From: Haliclona indistincta
Lineage: Eukaryota; Porifera; Demospongiae; Haplosclerida; Chalinidae
Direction: 5' to 3'
NCBI GenBank assembly: GCA_964017065.1
Contig: OZ024783.1
Span: forward strand, 18,389,752 to 18,453,751
DNA length: 64,000 nt
Both the position numbers and the translations under genes were made by a program. The notes beneath the pieces were generated by a model, which saw only the letters and a list, made by a program, of their open reading frames with translations, searched no databases and was not told where the DNA came from. Shown here piece by piece: positions 1 through 11,183 of the stretch (its first letter is position 1; each line of letters starts with the position of its first letter).

Positions 1-336
1 CAGATTCTCCACGTCGCCCTTTGGTAGCGGACTGTCCGTGTGAGAAGGCGCTAATTAGCCGTGTTGCCAATCCCGGGAGGGTAATATATTATCTATGCAC
101 ATATAGTGTCTACACATCACAGGAAATACTATTATCATTTGACATGTACTGCAATAGTCTACTAGTGGACGGAGCAAGCCAGAGCAAGAGAACAATGAGA
201 TTACTGTAGCACTGCAGTACTCATGGTCTGGCATATCAGTAATTGTATTGTGACAGACAGATATTCTTAAAAGTACATTAGAAATTCTTCACCACAGCTA
301 GTATACTGTCTGCTTAGGCAGTACATTACCATGGTA

Positions 337-662
337 CAGTAGCGTAACTACGGTAGGGCAGGGGGGGCAGTTGCCCCCCCGCTTTTGAAGAACCGGAAGC
401 AAATTAATAACAGACCTTAGCTTCTAGAAGTCCTCCTGACCTAGAGAGTGAGTCTAGTACACACTCAGCAGTACAGCATACGCACATATACGTAGCGCGC
501 CATCTTTGCTATGGGATTTTAGCGAATCAGAGTGTCTAAATGACGTCATCTCATGAATATTAATTAGATTTTGCGTTTGGCGGCGCGCGCGCGCTTTGCG
601 CGCGCATATTCTACTTTCCTATGGCTTGCCCCTCCGGTTCGTCAATCCTAGTTACGTCCCTG
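337..662. mobile_element. MITE, CAGnnnCGTAACTA family, 5-bp TSD
   Basis: Inverted ends CAGTAGCGTAACTA and TAGTTACGTCCCTG are flanked by TGGTA at 332-336 and 663-667. The paralogous block has the empty site (single TGGTA, near 55300), which proves the insertion boundaries. Same family as 15455-15755 and, more degenerate, about 4917-5172 and 34818-35083. No coding capacity. Confidence 0.85.
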
Positions 663-677
663 TGGTATCAAAAGAGA

Positions 678-709
678 ATGCCTTCTTCAGACCCGTCTGA
701 AGAAGGCAT
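678..709. other. Perfect 15-bp inverted repeat (hairpin) followed by hammerhead-like core
   Basis: ATGCCTTCTTCAGAC and its exact reverse complement are separated by two bases. The copy in block B (about 55312-55343) has one G:T and one mismatch at the tip. Downstream, CTGAAGA, a short GGC/GCC stem and GAAA follow in hammerhead-ribozyme order, but with an extra A at the base of stem II. No function is assigned. Confidence 0.5.
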
Positions 710-839
710 AAAGCCGAAATGTCACAAGAACTGTTGTTTCGACACTAATTTTTACCAAGTACATAGCAGTCGACCATAATTAGTTTATAGACAGACGACA
801 GAATGACAGATACACATGTGTGTGTATCTACTAACATAC

Positions 840-2044
840 CGATGATCTGGCATTGATGTCTATCTCAGGTTGTGACAGGAGCTGTCGAACAACCTGAGAG
901 TGTCCCCTCAATGAGCTAGCGATAAGTGGTGTCCACTGTATAATAGTAGAGAATGATAACAACAACACAGTGATTATTAATAAACAATGCAACATTTTAC
1001 ATAATCAACTGTTGTTCAATATAGCAAGTCCCACACTGATCAAACAGCGTCCTCTGTGATGCATCTATCTATGCCTACATCATTCCATAAATGCTCCTGT
1101 GTTCTTATTGATTGGACAGTATTTTACCACATGTTGATCACACATTGTGTATAGGCAGTCAGAGACTGAGCAAGTGCACAGATCATCACAAGGCATCGTG
1201 TGTGGTTCTTCACGGCAGTAGAGCCGACCAACAAGAGTGCACACGTTGAGACTGATGAACAGAGAGAGGACAGGCTACAGCTAGCACATGATCGAGGCAA
1301 CGATAATATGGTGCTACTGAGACTGATCAACACAGCTCAGTAAATACCAGCTCAGATCATGCAGTCTGTTCTCACTCAGGCTCACCACACTCTCCATTTA
1401 TAGCCTGATCGATGCTGAGACAAAGTCAACTAGTTTGTTGTGAACCATGCTCTTCTTTGTCAGGTGTAACAACAATGTAGGGTGGGGCTAGCTCACATGT
1501 ACAGTACATGTAGTCAATGATGGACACACTAACAGACATACAGAACCAAATGCTCAACCACTGACTGTGTGTGGTAGTAGATACTGATGTGTGGATCTGT
1601 TACTAGCATCATGTGACCACTATAACAACACTCACATCGTAATGATCATGATGGTTGATATTAGCTCCTCTTGCTATCAGTTCACTCACTCTACTGACAT
1701 TACCAACCCTGCAAGCATTGCAGAGTTCACCATTCTGTGAGTAGAGCACAACATAATGTAAGCAGTATCAGAGAATGATCGCTACAGTCTCCAGCAACTA
1801 CTGATCACATGATCAAACTCATTAATATTCATGAGATACAGTATCCTCAGTGTAGGGCACGCGAGGCGGCTGCTACTATGTCGTGTACACAGTGAGCGGC
1901 TCCTTGTGGACTGCACTACAGCAGCTAGCCTTCTGAACCGGACTGAGCCACCCGCCCCGCCCCAGGAGTACGGGCAAGGCTCAACCAGCTCTCGCTCGCT
2001 CTATCTCTTACCAACTGGTCCTGATCATAGCTCAGAGAACTCAT
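840..2044 (-). CDS. 5' exons of ankyrin-repeat / Roc / death-domain paralogue (partial)
   Basis: Three coding exons on the minus strand, all in phase 0. Exon 1 (2044-2012) starts with ATG and encodes an 11-residue leader MSSLSYDQDQL. Exon 2 (1734-1636) and exon 3 (935-840) each encode one ankyrin repeat (motifs GNVSRVSELIARGANIN and TPLIASSLRGHSQVVRQLL). Splice sites are canonical: GTAAGA, GTGAGT and GTATGT donors, with CACAG and TACAG acceptors. Exon number, phase and sequence match exons 1-3 of the complete gene at 47370-60712, so this is its paralogue. The rest would lie left of the window. Nothing in these exons is broken, but whether the whole gene is intact cannot be seen. Confidence 0.75.
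1060..1345 (+). other. Conserved non-exonic segment with short plus-strand open frame
   Basis: This stretch, in the intron between ankyrin exons 2 and 3, is strongly conserved with about 55715-55995. On the plus strand it holds an open frame of roughly 50 residues ending in TAA (rich in E, D, Q and R, for example ETDEQREDRLQLAHDRGN). There is no recognisable family and no clear start. It could be a decayed exon of a mobile element. Confidence 0.25.
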
Positions 2045-2347
2045 GGCACTAGTAGACAGCGACTGCACTCAAATCAGAAAATCAGATCACTGCACATGTG
2101 CATGCGACAGATCAGAGATCGAGATAACTTGGGGCGTGTATCATGAATATAATTATGTTATTAAAATTAATAAAACTTGAAATTTTTGAACAAAATTAAT
2201 TTCAAAGCAATTTTTGTACATTTTTATCTGGTTCACAAAAATTGGGTTTAAATTTGTTTGTAGTGACTGAAACTTACTTTTGAGGCTATAGACTTAATAA
2301 TTAACTTATGAAAATAATTATCATTGTACACAATTAATACTAGCAGG

Positions 2348-3175
2348 CTATCTGTCTCTACGTTCCAATACTGTACTACTGGTCGCTCCATGATGTGGTA
2401 GAGATGTGTGTTGTTTGGACCATAGTTCAGTATATAGTGAGTGAGGGTTTGATAACAAGTGATAGTGTGATCCTCTCTCAATGATCCTGCCATCTTGACC
2501 CAGTACTAGTATCTCATCAGCATCCACTATACTGGACAGACGATGAGCAATGAAGATTGAAGTGCGATCATGAGCTGTGATCTGACGCATTGCACTCAAT
2601 ATAATGCTACAGCACAACAGAGATATAGTATCAGATTAATACTCACTCATCCGGCATAAGTTACTTCCTCCCTCACCTGTTCAGTAATGGAGTCCAGTGA
2701 TGATGTAGCTTCATCATACACTAGTATTGGTGCATTCTTCAACACTGCTCTGGCTATGGCTACTCTCTGCTTCTCACCTCCTGCAAGCAGGCTAGACTGC
2801 AGAGCTAGGTTAACAAGGAGTGAGACGGACTGATACTTAATTAGACTCTCCCTTGTAAGATAGTTTGTCTATATACTCATGCAAAGTAGAATACCAATAA
2901 TATTCAGTATTGTCTCCATACCTGATAGTTTGAGTCTTCTCTCACCAACTGGTGTCTCATAATTATTGTAGAGGCATCCCTTCTATAGCTCTCTTGAGTC
3001 CAGCTATCTCAATGGCGTTCATCATGTCCTCATCACTAGCTGATAGGTTGCCATATGATACATTATAGAGGATTGTGTTATGGAACAGTACACTGTCCTG
3101 AGGGACCACTCCGATACTCCTCCGTAAGCTATCAAGAGTGATGTTCCTAATGTCCTCTCCTCCTGCTCTGATCAT
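2348..3175 (-). pseudogene. ABCB7: ABCB7-type mitochondrial ABC transporter, 3' exons (5'-truncated, two frameshifts)
   Basis: The fragment is the C-terminal nucleotide-binding domain of the Atm1/ABCB7 family, which exports glutathione-linked sulfur compounds from mitochondria for cytosolic Fe-S assembly. Exons: about 3175-2922 (Q-loop region, SIGVVPQDSVLFHNTI), 2780-2677 ([12 protein letters not shown] signature and Walker [12 protein letters not shown]) and 2606-2348 (H-loop IAHRLSS, stop). The splice between the first two is in phase. Two lesions are visible: one extra base near 2977-2980, after GMP, throws the reading frame into TAA; and one extra T near 2603-2605 breaks the phase at the last junction. 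The block-B copy lacks the extra T and reads through. No Walker A exon was found upstream of 3175. This is either a pseudogene or a locus with indel assembly errors; the functional gene is probably elsewhere. Confidence 0.8.
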
Positions 3176-3179
3176 GAGT

Positions 3180-3928
3180 GATTACTGTTGAATTATTCAA
3201 GAGCCTCTCAGCTACACTTGTGTTTAGTAAATTTGTAGATAAGAGAAAAACTTGTCAAAATTTTGTTACTGAATTTTGTAAATTAGGTGATAAAGCTGAC
3301 TAGTTAACTTATTCATAAAACAACTGTAACTCTCATTATGTAGTTATGACATTTGAAAGCCCCTGACATGAGCTACCATGCCTGACCCCTATATACATCG
3401 GTTTCAGCGGTGAAATATATCCCGTGTTACCCTATTTTCTTCGTATAACCATTATTAATTATTAAATTTCCATAAAATTAAGTAATGGTGTATATTAGTA
3501 TACTAAACAACACGCACAAATTAGCTTCCTGCATCTGGGATCCGGAATACATGTTTGAACACCTTGCACTAGATGCATGATGGGTATACTGGTAGTAATG
3601 CATGCTATAGTATGCTGAATTGCCGCAGGTTAACAGGCTGATATGACTGCATAGTGATTGGATTTTCTGAACTCAGTATTATCAATACATGACTTAAAAT
3701 TATAATTATTACACGACTAAAATGAAGCACATGTGGGTGGGGCTATTCTAAAGATTCACTGTCAGTACAATAATTATGTTCGGCTTGATAATAGATTCAA
3801 GTTAGAATCAGTGATAAACGAGTCAGCCATGTGTCATGCACGGCCTTTTATGAGTTGTTGTTCCGCTCAAAATGGTTTTTCATATTTATAGCTAGTTCTG
3901 CATATGCAATTAATTGCTCCTTGGTTTG
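3180..3928. other. Intergenic, no feature seen
   Basis: AT-rich, no open frame with support and no clear repeat. It separates the ABCB7 remnant (-) from the sorting nexin exons (+). Confidence 0.5.
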
Positions 3929-3931
3929 CAG

Positions 3932-5945
3932 GACATGAGCTCTTTCAGTTGAGCTTTGACGGTAACCCTGAGACACACGGAGTGGACAGAAACCGCTGCT
4001 CTGACTACGAGGTTAAGATGAAGGTCAGTCATTAGATACCGAGTGGTGGGTTTCTGTGGGCGAGAGAAACCGAGGCTAACCATCCCAAGATACTACAGGA
4101 AGTGCATTGTACAGTTGATGTTTGGGTGAGCCCCCAGCTAGCTAGACAAAGCAGACTCCCAGTCTAACCCAGAGGGGCTCTCCCAGTGGATTAGACCCTT
4201 GACCTTCCTGTGTGTTGTCTGTATAGCATGAGCTCTTTCAGTTGATCATTGAGTGGGAAGGTACTATACTGATAACTAGCATTCATTAAATTCAGCTTCC
4301 TCTAAATCTCCATATCACTATACCATAGCACAACTTATATGGACCACCATAATGCAATATTGCAGCTATGTCTGAGCACTAGTGGTATTTGTAAACTTGT
4401 GTATTCAACATTGTCGATCATATGCGCTGAAGTGTGAGTGTGCTTGGTGATATTCTGTCATCTTGCAATGCTGAAGGGAAAACCATGAGTGTCACCTTCA
4501 TGCACTAATGTGTTTAGTCTCTGATCATCCTCCATCGTGTGAATAAAGACAACAGTGACTTTATGTAAAACTTGAATTACTTCAAATTGTCAGTCTCTAC
4601 TGCTTTCTGTGTCTGTTATTGCGACTGAATTGAGTCTGTCTGAGTCTATAAGTCTGTTATTGAGACTGAATTCATACATTAGTTCACGAAGGTGATGCTT
4701 TATGTTGTATTTTTTAGAAGACTGTATATTATTTTTGAGCTATGATGGAGGTCGAGGTGACTGTCTAGGCATAGCTAGACCTTTGTTAGATTAACAAGTA
4801 GTGGTGTGAAATGATTCTGCAATTTAGTAACTTGCTTAGCAAATCAACAGCGACCTTTCACACTATGTACGTACATGTGGGTTAGTATTATTGTCGGACA
4901 AGCAGCTTTCTTGTCATGGGCGTAACTATGGTGGTAGGGCAGGAGGACAGTGATTCAAGGAACAACATGGTAACAGCATCACTAACCCCTGAGCCTACAG
5001 TAAGCACCTTTAACCCTTGCATTGGTGAGAATCAGCCTACAGCTATCTGTAGACAACCCTCATGAGCTTATCCACCTGGAAAATCTCATGAATAAATTTG
5101 TTTGTTGCCGTGTGCTTCACTCACAAAGTCTCTCCTTGCCCCTCTGCCCTTCCAATCCTAGTTACGTCCTTATGGTTATTGTCTTGGAACAATTTATCAT
5201 TGAGTCAGTGTATATTTCCAGCTGACGACAGACAAGCCCTCTCAGATTAACTATGATAATGTACTCTATAATCTCTACTATCGACTAATATACCAGTGTT
5301 CAAGCTGAAGGAGTGTTCGTGTCGTAGACGATATCGTGATTTTGAATGGCTCAAGAAAGAACTAGAGAGAGATAGCAAGGTATGTTGCCATGTGTTAGAC
5401 AGACCCTGTAACATCATGTTGTCCTCTACAGATCGTTGTTCCTCCTCTTCCTGGCAAAGCTTTCAAGAGACAACTACCATTTAGAGGAGATGAAGGTAAC
5501 CACGCCCCCTCACAAAGCCTCGCCCCCTCTCATACCTTACATGAGTGTTTATTTATTATTGTGTGCAGGTCTATTCGATGATGACTTTATTGAAGAACGA
5601 AGGAAAGGATTGGAAGAGTTTGTCAACAAGTTAGTCACACACACACACACACACACACACACCTGTCCTGTCCTGTTGTTTAGGTACCGTGAAACGGTCA
5701 CCCGACTCCCACAAAGTGGGAGAGTGTAAGAGAGAGAGAGAGTGTGTATGTGTTACATCTGTAACTTGATGTTCCGAGAACTGGATGGCAGGGATTGAAA
5801 GACTATTGTCCAGGGCATCGATGCACAGAGAAGCCTCCTTTACTTGCAAACCACCTTAAGCAAGAAGAGCATTGTACAGCGCCCTTCTGCTTGCTGATGT
5901 GCTTGCTTTTCTCGTCCAAACACTTATGTCTCTTTTTATCGCCCA

Positions 5946-5977
<32 letters not shown>

Positions 5978-6636
5978 TGTCTACTACCATGCTTGTATAC
6001 TGACCTACCTGTCTCGTACCTCTCAACACACACATGTCTACTACCATGCTTGTATACTGACCTACCTTTGTCGTACCTCTCACACATGTCTACTACCATG
6101 CTTGTATACTGACCTACCTGTGTCGTACCTCTCACACATGTCTACTACCAAGCTTGTATACTGACCACTAACACAGTATTATGTGTCATGGTTTACATAG
6201 TGAATTCCTGTGGTATCATGATAATCTTTAATTTGCCCATGACTGTATGCCTTCAAATGTGACTTGTCCTCAAGTAGAATTTCACGTTTCACTTTGAGAT
6301 CACGTGATGTGATTTAACCAATTATTATAACCTGTGGCTATCCTGTACTAAACAGTATTGGTGATCTTATGTCAACTAACAAGTGTAATACATACTTTTA
6401 CTAAATTTCTGACCACGAAATTTCTATGCATAATATTATGAAATATTCCACTATACTGAAATAGCCCTATAGCTTTATAATATAATCCCGCCATGTGTTA
6501 ATCATGTGTTCTTCCTCTCTACTGTAGGATTGCTGGTCATCCATTAGCTCAGAATGAACGGTGTTTACACATGTTCCTACAAGAGTCTGTAATTGATAGG
6601 AATTATGTTCCCGGGAAAGTGCGTAGTAACCATTGA
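3932..6636 (+). CDS. SNX3: SNX3/SNX12-type sorting nexin (PX domain), first exon not found
   Basis: PX-domain sorting nexin that binds PI3P on early endosomes and works with retromer. Exons: 3932-4023 (GNPETHGVDRNRCSDYEVKMK region), 5297-5379 (VFKLKE, RRRYRDFEWLKKELERDSK), 5432-5495 (IVVPPLPGKAFKRQLPFRGDE), 5569-5629 (GLFDDDFIEERRKGLE) and 6528-6636 (AGHPLAQNERCLHMFLQ, stop TGA). The RRYRDF arginine and tyrosine of the PI3P pocket are present. Phases fit at every junction from 5297 on. Between 4023 and 5297 the phase and the family alignment require a micro-exon of about four residues (the TNLP segment), which I did not find. The initiator exon upstream of 3932 is also missing. The 1.27-kb intron holds a degenerate MITE; the last intron (898 bp) holds a small minisatellite. 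All visible exons are undamaged. Confidence 0.85.
4917..5172. mobile_element. Degenerate MITE, CGTAACTA family
   Basis: Ends GGGCGTAACTA and CCTAGTTACGTCC are inverted as in the copies at 337-662 and 15455-15755. It lies in an SNX3 intron, and the same insertion is present in the pseudogene copy (about 34818-35083), so it predates that duplication. Confidence 0.6.
5977..6165 (+). repeat. 57/52-bp minisatellite, about four units
   Basis: Units contain CATGTCTACTACCATGCTTG and GTATACTGACCTACC. The same unit forms arrays at 35735-37388 and, in reverse, at 51513-53515. It follows a CA microsatellite (about 5944-5977) in the last SNX3 intron. Confidence 0.9.
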
Positions 6637-6922
6637 TACTAGTATTATCAGCTGATCCTATAGCATGTGTTGTGTGTGTGTGCATGATAGACTATGCTTA
6701 ATATCATGATGGACATTATATACCTCTAACCTGCTACTGATCTCTCTTCTCTGAGTTTGTCTGTTAATAATTTTATAATATTTTTTGTGAAAATAAAATT
6801 ATCTCAGTAACGTATCACGTGGGATGGATAGACACCACTAGCCTAGTTAACAATATTATTGAATTTCCTCGGATAGATGGAATAGAGGTTTGTCCCTTTT
6901 AGAAGCCTGGTCTGAAATAAAG

Positions 6923-7904
6923 CACCAAAGGTGCAGATGCCTCGGTGCAGTAGCATGTATGCTAGCATGCAATTAGCAGATGCATTATGACAGCACGTAT
7001 GCATGAATGCAGTAGATCCATGGAAGCATCAAAACAGTGTCATAGAAGCATGCAATGCAAGGTACAGTAGAAGTGACCAGCAGATCCATGGAACATGCAG
7101 GCAAGCAGCAGATCATAGCAACAGTGCTATAAGCACAGGCTAGTGGCAGCTATCCAGGAGCAGGCAAGCAGCAGATCATAGTGACAGTGCTATGGAAGCG
7201 CAGGCTAGTGGCAGCTATCCAGTAGCAGCAGATCATAGCAACAGTGCTATGGAAGTGCATGCTAGTGACAGCTTATCCAGCAGCAGCAGATCATAGCAAC
7301 AGTGCTGTCGAAGTGCAGGCTAGTGGTAGCTATCCAGCAGCAGCAGCAGATCATAGCAACAGTGCTATGGAAGCGCAGGCTAGTGGTAGCTATTCAGCAG
7401 CAGCAGATCATAGCAACAGTGCTATGGAAGCACAGGCTAGTAGCAGCTATCCAGCAGCAGCAGCAGCAGGCAGCAGATCATAGCAACAGTTCTATGGAAG
7501 CGCAGGCTAGTGGCAGCTATCCAGGAGCAGGCAAGCAGCAGATCATAGTGACAGTGCTATGGAAGCGCAGGCTAGTGGCAGCTATCCAGTAGCAGCAGAT
7601 CATAGCAACAGTGCTATGGAAGTGCATGCTAGTGACAGCTTATCCAGCAGCAGCAGATCATAGCAACAGTGCTGTCGAAGTGCAGGCTAGTGGTAGCTAT
7701 CCAGCAGCAGCAGCAGATCATAGCAACAGTGCTATGGAAGCGCAGGCTAGTGGTAGCTATTCAGCAGCAGCAGATCATAGCAACAGTGCTATGGAAGCAC
7801 AGGCTAGTAGCAGCTATCCAGCAGCAGCAGCAGCAGGCAGCAGATCATAGCAACAGTTCTATGGAAGCGCAGGCTAGTGGCAGCTATCCAGCAACTGTAC
7901 AAGC
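6923..7904. repeat. Tandem CAGCAG-rich repeat with 367-bp higher-order unit
   Basis: A roughly 50-60-bp unit (GCAGATCATAGCAACAGTGC, then GCTAGTGGCAGCTATCCAG) varies in its number of CAG triplets. Two consecutive 367-bp blocks (about 7170-7536 and 7537-7903) are nearly identical: frames starting at 7244 and 7611 give the same 79-residue translation. All frames are open because of the repeat; I see no gene. The left end begins with the short GCACCAAAGGTGCAGATGCC motif of the dispersed family described at 12121. Confidence 0.85.
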
Positions 7905-7963
7905 TGTTGTACAAAAGTTGTATTGAAGCCAAACAGAACAATGTAGCTGGGCGTGACTGTAAC

Positions 7964-8735
7964 ACTGCAAAAAAAACTCTGTTTCCTGCTGCATGATAGG
8001 TTCAGAAAATGTGGTAGAAACCTCATCTGTCCTGACGTGTCCTTGTGCTACTAAATTCCATATTTCAGGTACCTATCCTGGTGCAGGGTGGTATAGTATA
8101 GATCCAAATTTAAGGTACAGGAAAATTGCCGGCACGCCACATTTCAGTATGCTGAAACGCCGTGTGCTGTTTCCTGGAAATGTTATGTTTCAGCATCCTG
8201 AAATGTGCATTTAAACTACCTGACACATGGCTCTAGGCTGCCCTACCATGGTACAGAAAATGTACCTGAAATTTCGAAATTTCCTACAAAAATCCTTTAA
8301 CAGAAATGTCATGCTGAAATATGATATGCTGGATATATTTCCTTTGCCTTATATTTGGATCTATACTATACCACCCTGCAGCAGGAAAGATACTCGAAAT
8401 GTTCAAATTTCCTGTTACAGTCCTGTATGAGAAATGTCTAATTCTAGCATGCTGAAATGTGATATGCTGGATATATTTCCTTTGCCTTATATTTGGATCT
8501 ATACTATACCACCCTGCAGCAGGATAGATACTCGAAATGTTCAAATTTCCTGTTACAGTCCTGTATGAGAAATCTCTAATTCTACCATGCTGAAATGTGA
8601 GATGATGGTTGATTTCCTGGTATTGAAATGCATCTCTATACTCAGGCAATACTATAGCTTTTCTGCAGTAGAAAAGTTTCCTGCCGTTTGGAATTTCCTG
8701 ACACAGCAACGATAGCAGATTGGTACCATCCCGAT
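7964..8735. mobile_element. Repeat-rich element with CACTGCAAAAAAA end and tandem/inverted 131-bp units
   Basis: Starts CACTGCAAAAAAAACTC. Inside, a 131-bp unit with GGATCTATACTATACCACCC is repeated in tandem (about 8325-8590), and an inverted relative lies at about 8075-8130. Many TTTCCTG/CAGGAAA words recur, as in 20790-21680, whose right end TTTTTTTTGCAGTG mirrors this left end. Probably two related non-autonomous elements; no reliable TSD seen. Confidence 0.4.
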
Positions 8736-8739
8736 ACAA

Positions 8740-9030
8740 GGGGCATACACACTCACATACAACCCACGTGCAAAATTACAATGTCCCAAAACATGCATTC
8801 ACAAAACTTTCTGAATAAGCAAAAACAAAACTTTCTGAATAAGCAATGTGAACCATACATTATACTACAGTTGTTATTAGTCACCATAATAGTGATAGTC
8901 TTAATGGGGTCAAGAGCAAAGTAGAACAACAAATTCCAGTAGACTTGCACCGACAGTATTTCCTGTATAGAAACAAAACAAGATAAATCAATAACCATAA
9001 GAACAACAATCATGAAACATCAAGAGTAAC
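8740..9030. other. Intergenic, no feature seen
   Basis: AT-rich, with a short duplicated word (AAACTTTCTGAATAAGCAA twice near 8806-8846). No supported gene. Confidence 0.5.
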
Positions 9031-9859
9031 TAATGTACAGAGAGTATCGAACGCCGTATTGCCCCATACAAACACTGTGCGAAGTAACGTGACAGGCACA
9101 TGATTCTATGGAGCAAACAGATCTTGGTATGCCTAGTTGTCACGCAGGTTTCATGTAGGGCTGAAACGAATACTTGTACTATTCGACTATTCGATCGTTT
9201 TGACAGAATTTGAATGCTATTGCAGCTATTCGAATATTCGTTTGAAGTCTTTTAGCAGTTGGTAAACTTGGGCTATTTGTAACCAGTCCACATATCAAGC
9301 CTGAGCCCTGACTTTATGTTGATATACAACTTTCTAACATATTTTGTTCTTGCGCACTGGTTGCCAGAGCTAGTTTTATTCCGATAATAGAGTATTCGAC
9401 TATTCGTTCGTTTTAGCTAGTGACTATTCGAACATGAAAATGTGTTATTCGTTTCAGCCCTAGTTTCATGCCCCTCTTGATCGAAAAGCTGCCTAATCTG
9501 CGAGAGAATACCAGCTGGAAGATTCCAGTGGAACGTCTTGCAGCCAACCACGAGAACACTGGCCTGCTTGCATGTTGAAACTGCAGTTTGTCGGTGAACT
9601 TTTCCCATCCAGCTTGCGCAAGACTCGTTACGGTCACTCTGCTGGGATCATCAGGCGGTATTCTTCTTGGGAGGCATTCATCGAGTGGACTAGCTGGTCT
9701 TTTGGGCATTGAACGCTGTCGGTGTTTAGTAGACTACAGTGACGTAGTGGTACGAAGCTCTGCGTAATAACACGTAATTTTTCTCACGTGCCTGTCACGT
9801 TACTTTGCACAGAGTGTTTGTATGGGCTATACGGCATTTGATACTCTCTGTACATTATT
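9031..9859. mobile_element. Non-autonomous element with about 70-bp terminal inverted repeats
   Basis: Left arm 9031-9102 and right arm 9788-9859 are inverted copies (AATGTACAGAGAGTATC, then AGTAACGTGACAGGCAC). The interior has an open minus-strand frame beginning MPKRPASPLDECLPRR at 9709, GC-richer than the surroundings, interrupted by a hAT-type MITE. That frame could be the 5' end of a lost transposase. Flanking TSD unclear. Confidence 0.6.
9156..9462. mobile_element. hAT-type MITE nested in 9031-9859
   Basis: Ends TAGGGCTGAAACGAATA and its inverse, flanked by the exact 8-bp duplication GTTTCATG at 9148-9155 and 9463-9470. Interior repeats ATTCGACTATTCG. No ORF. Confidence 0.88.
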
Positions 9860-10584
9860 TGCTCTTAGAAACATTCTAATGAGGGAGCCGAGAACCTTCA
9901 CAGTGTATGAACACATATACAATAATTCAAACACATTATTAGATTTCTAAAGTCAAGAGTCTGGAATTGCTTGTCCTGAAACCGCTTTTTTGAGGAAACA
10001 AGCATGAGGTTCGTTTGATTGAAGTAGTAGGAAAGTCTTCATCGAACCAATTAAGAAATTTTGCATCTGCGGTAAGCACTGACAACTAACCAGAATCACA
10101 GTGAAACACTGCTATTATTTATGTCAACAACGACAGTTACTCCTAACACTATGTGAAGAACAAAGGACTTGACCTGACAGCTTGACAGTGTATGCATGCA
10201 TGCGCATACGACATACAGGCATCGATTATGCATGCCTCAATGGGCAGAGTCACGAGGCATACAATAGTTTGTGTCATCCCGACTGTGCATGGTATAGTGT
10301 ATCGCTCGCTGGAAACCAAGCACTGATACTTGCAACATAGGAAGAAATTGACATTTGCTATAAAGAATTTCAGTTCTAAAGCTCTGTCCTTGAGTTATGG
10401 CGTGATATGCTTGCCTCAATGGCTGTTGCTGACAATTTAGACCTCTCTGAAGACAAAAATAGTCACAACTAACTGCCTAGTAGCTTGAACGTTAGACTTA
10501 TTCTACACTGTAACAGCATTGCCAAAAATATAATTCCTTTTTTGGACATACGGAATTTTTTCACATTTTGCACACCAGGACATG
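9860..10584. other. Intergenic, no feature seen
   Basis: No supported exon, repeat array or inverted repeat noticed apart from a GCATGCATGCGCATACG stretch near 10190. Confidence 0.4.
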
Positions 10585-10588
10585 TTAA

Positions 10589-11179
10589 CCCTTTAACCCC
10601 TATTGTCGCCTTTTGGCGACATACATACTTCAGACACCATAACTTTATGAAAAAGTGCTAAAATATCCCAAAATTGAGCCAAATTGAAGAATACAAATAA
10701 CCGCAAAAAATTGACCGGTTTTCGGCGCGCCCCCTGCGCTAAACGTATTGGCTTTGGCATTTCTATGGCTTCAGTGCAAATTTCACAACATTTCAAGAAA
10801 AACAAAATGGCTGCCAAGAAAATTTGGACATTTTATGGCTTCAGGGTGCTCGGAAACACATTTTCGTGCATTCTCTATGATCTGGACTACATTTTGCACT
10901 CACCAAAACCACTGCTAGTTGTGTGTACTTTTCAGTATCCAGCCCCAAAGCACTAACTTTGAGCAAAATTTGACGAGGTCGTTGCACTTTATCTGCTTCA
11001 CTTTCGAAGTGGGAGGGGCATATCGACTGACTTGAGTGTGGGCAATTGCGGCTACTCACTGGCGTAAAAGGACGCAAATTTGAGACCAGTAGCACAAAAG
11101 ACACACGAGATATTCACAAGAGAAGTGGTCAGCATTTACGAGGTTAAAATTTCAGCAAGATAATTTAGTAATTAAAGGG
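10589..11179. mobile_element. piggyBac-type MITE with TTAA duplication
   Basis: Ends CCCTTTAAC and AATTAAAGGG lie inside TTAA at 10585-10588 and 11180-11183. Length 591 bp. Short open frames inside are not conserved with anything I recognise. TTAA duplication and CCC ends are the hallmark of piggyBac-mobilised elements. Confidence 0.7.
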
Positions 11180-11183
11180 TTAA

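Larger units (their letters stand above)
101..2830. repeat. Segmental duplication block A (partner 55061-61332)
   Basis: Long colinear similarity runs from about 101 to about 2830 and again from about 55061 to 61332. It covers the ankyrin exons, the intergenic stretch and the 3' exons of an ABCB7-like gene. Block A lacks the long CA array (56032-56410) and the piggyBac composite (56816-60414) found in block B; block B lacks the MITE at 337-662. The two copies thus serve as empty-site controls for each other's insertions. Confidence 0.9.

Noticed and set aside
1124..1333. Minus-strand Ser/Leu/Cys-rich frame, also at 55795-55977
   Set aside because: Low-complexity antisense of the more plausible plus-strand frame; neither has a recognisable domain.
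7244..7926. Ser/Ala/Gln-rich protein
   Set aside because: Open frames follow the CAG-rich higher-order repeat; no start context, splice signals or conserved domain.
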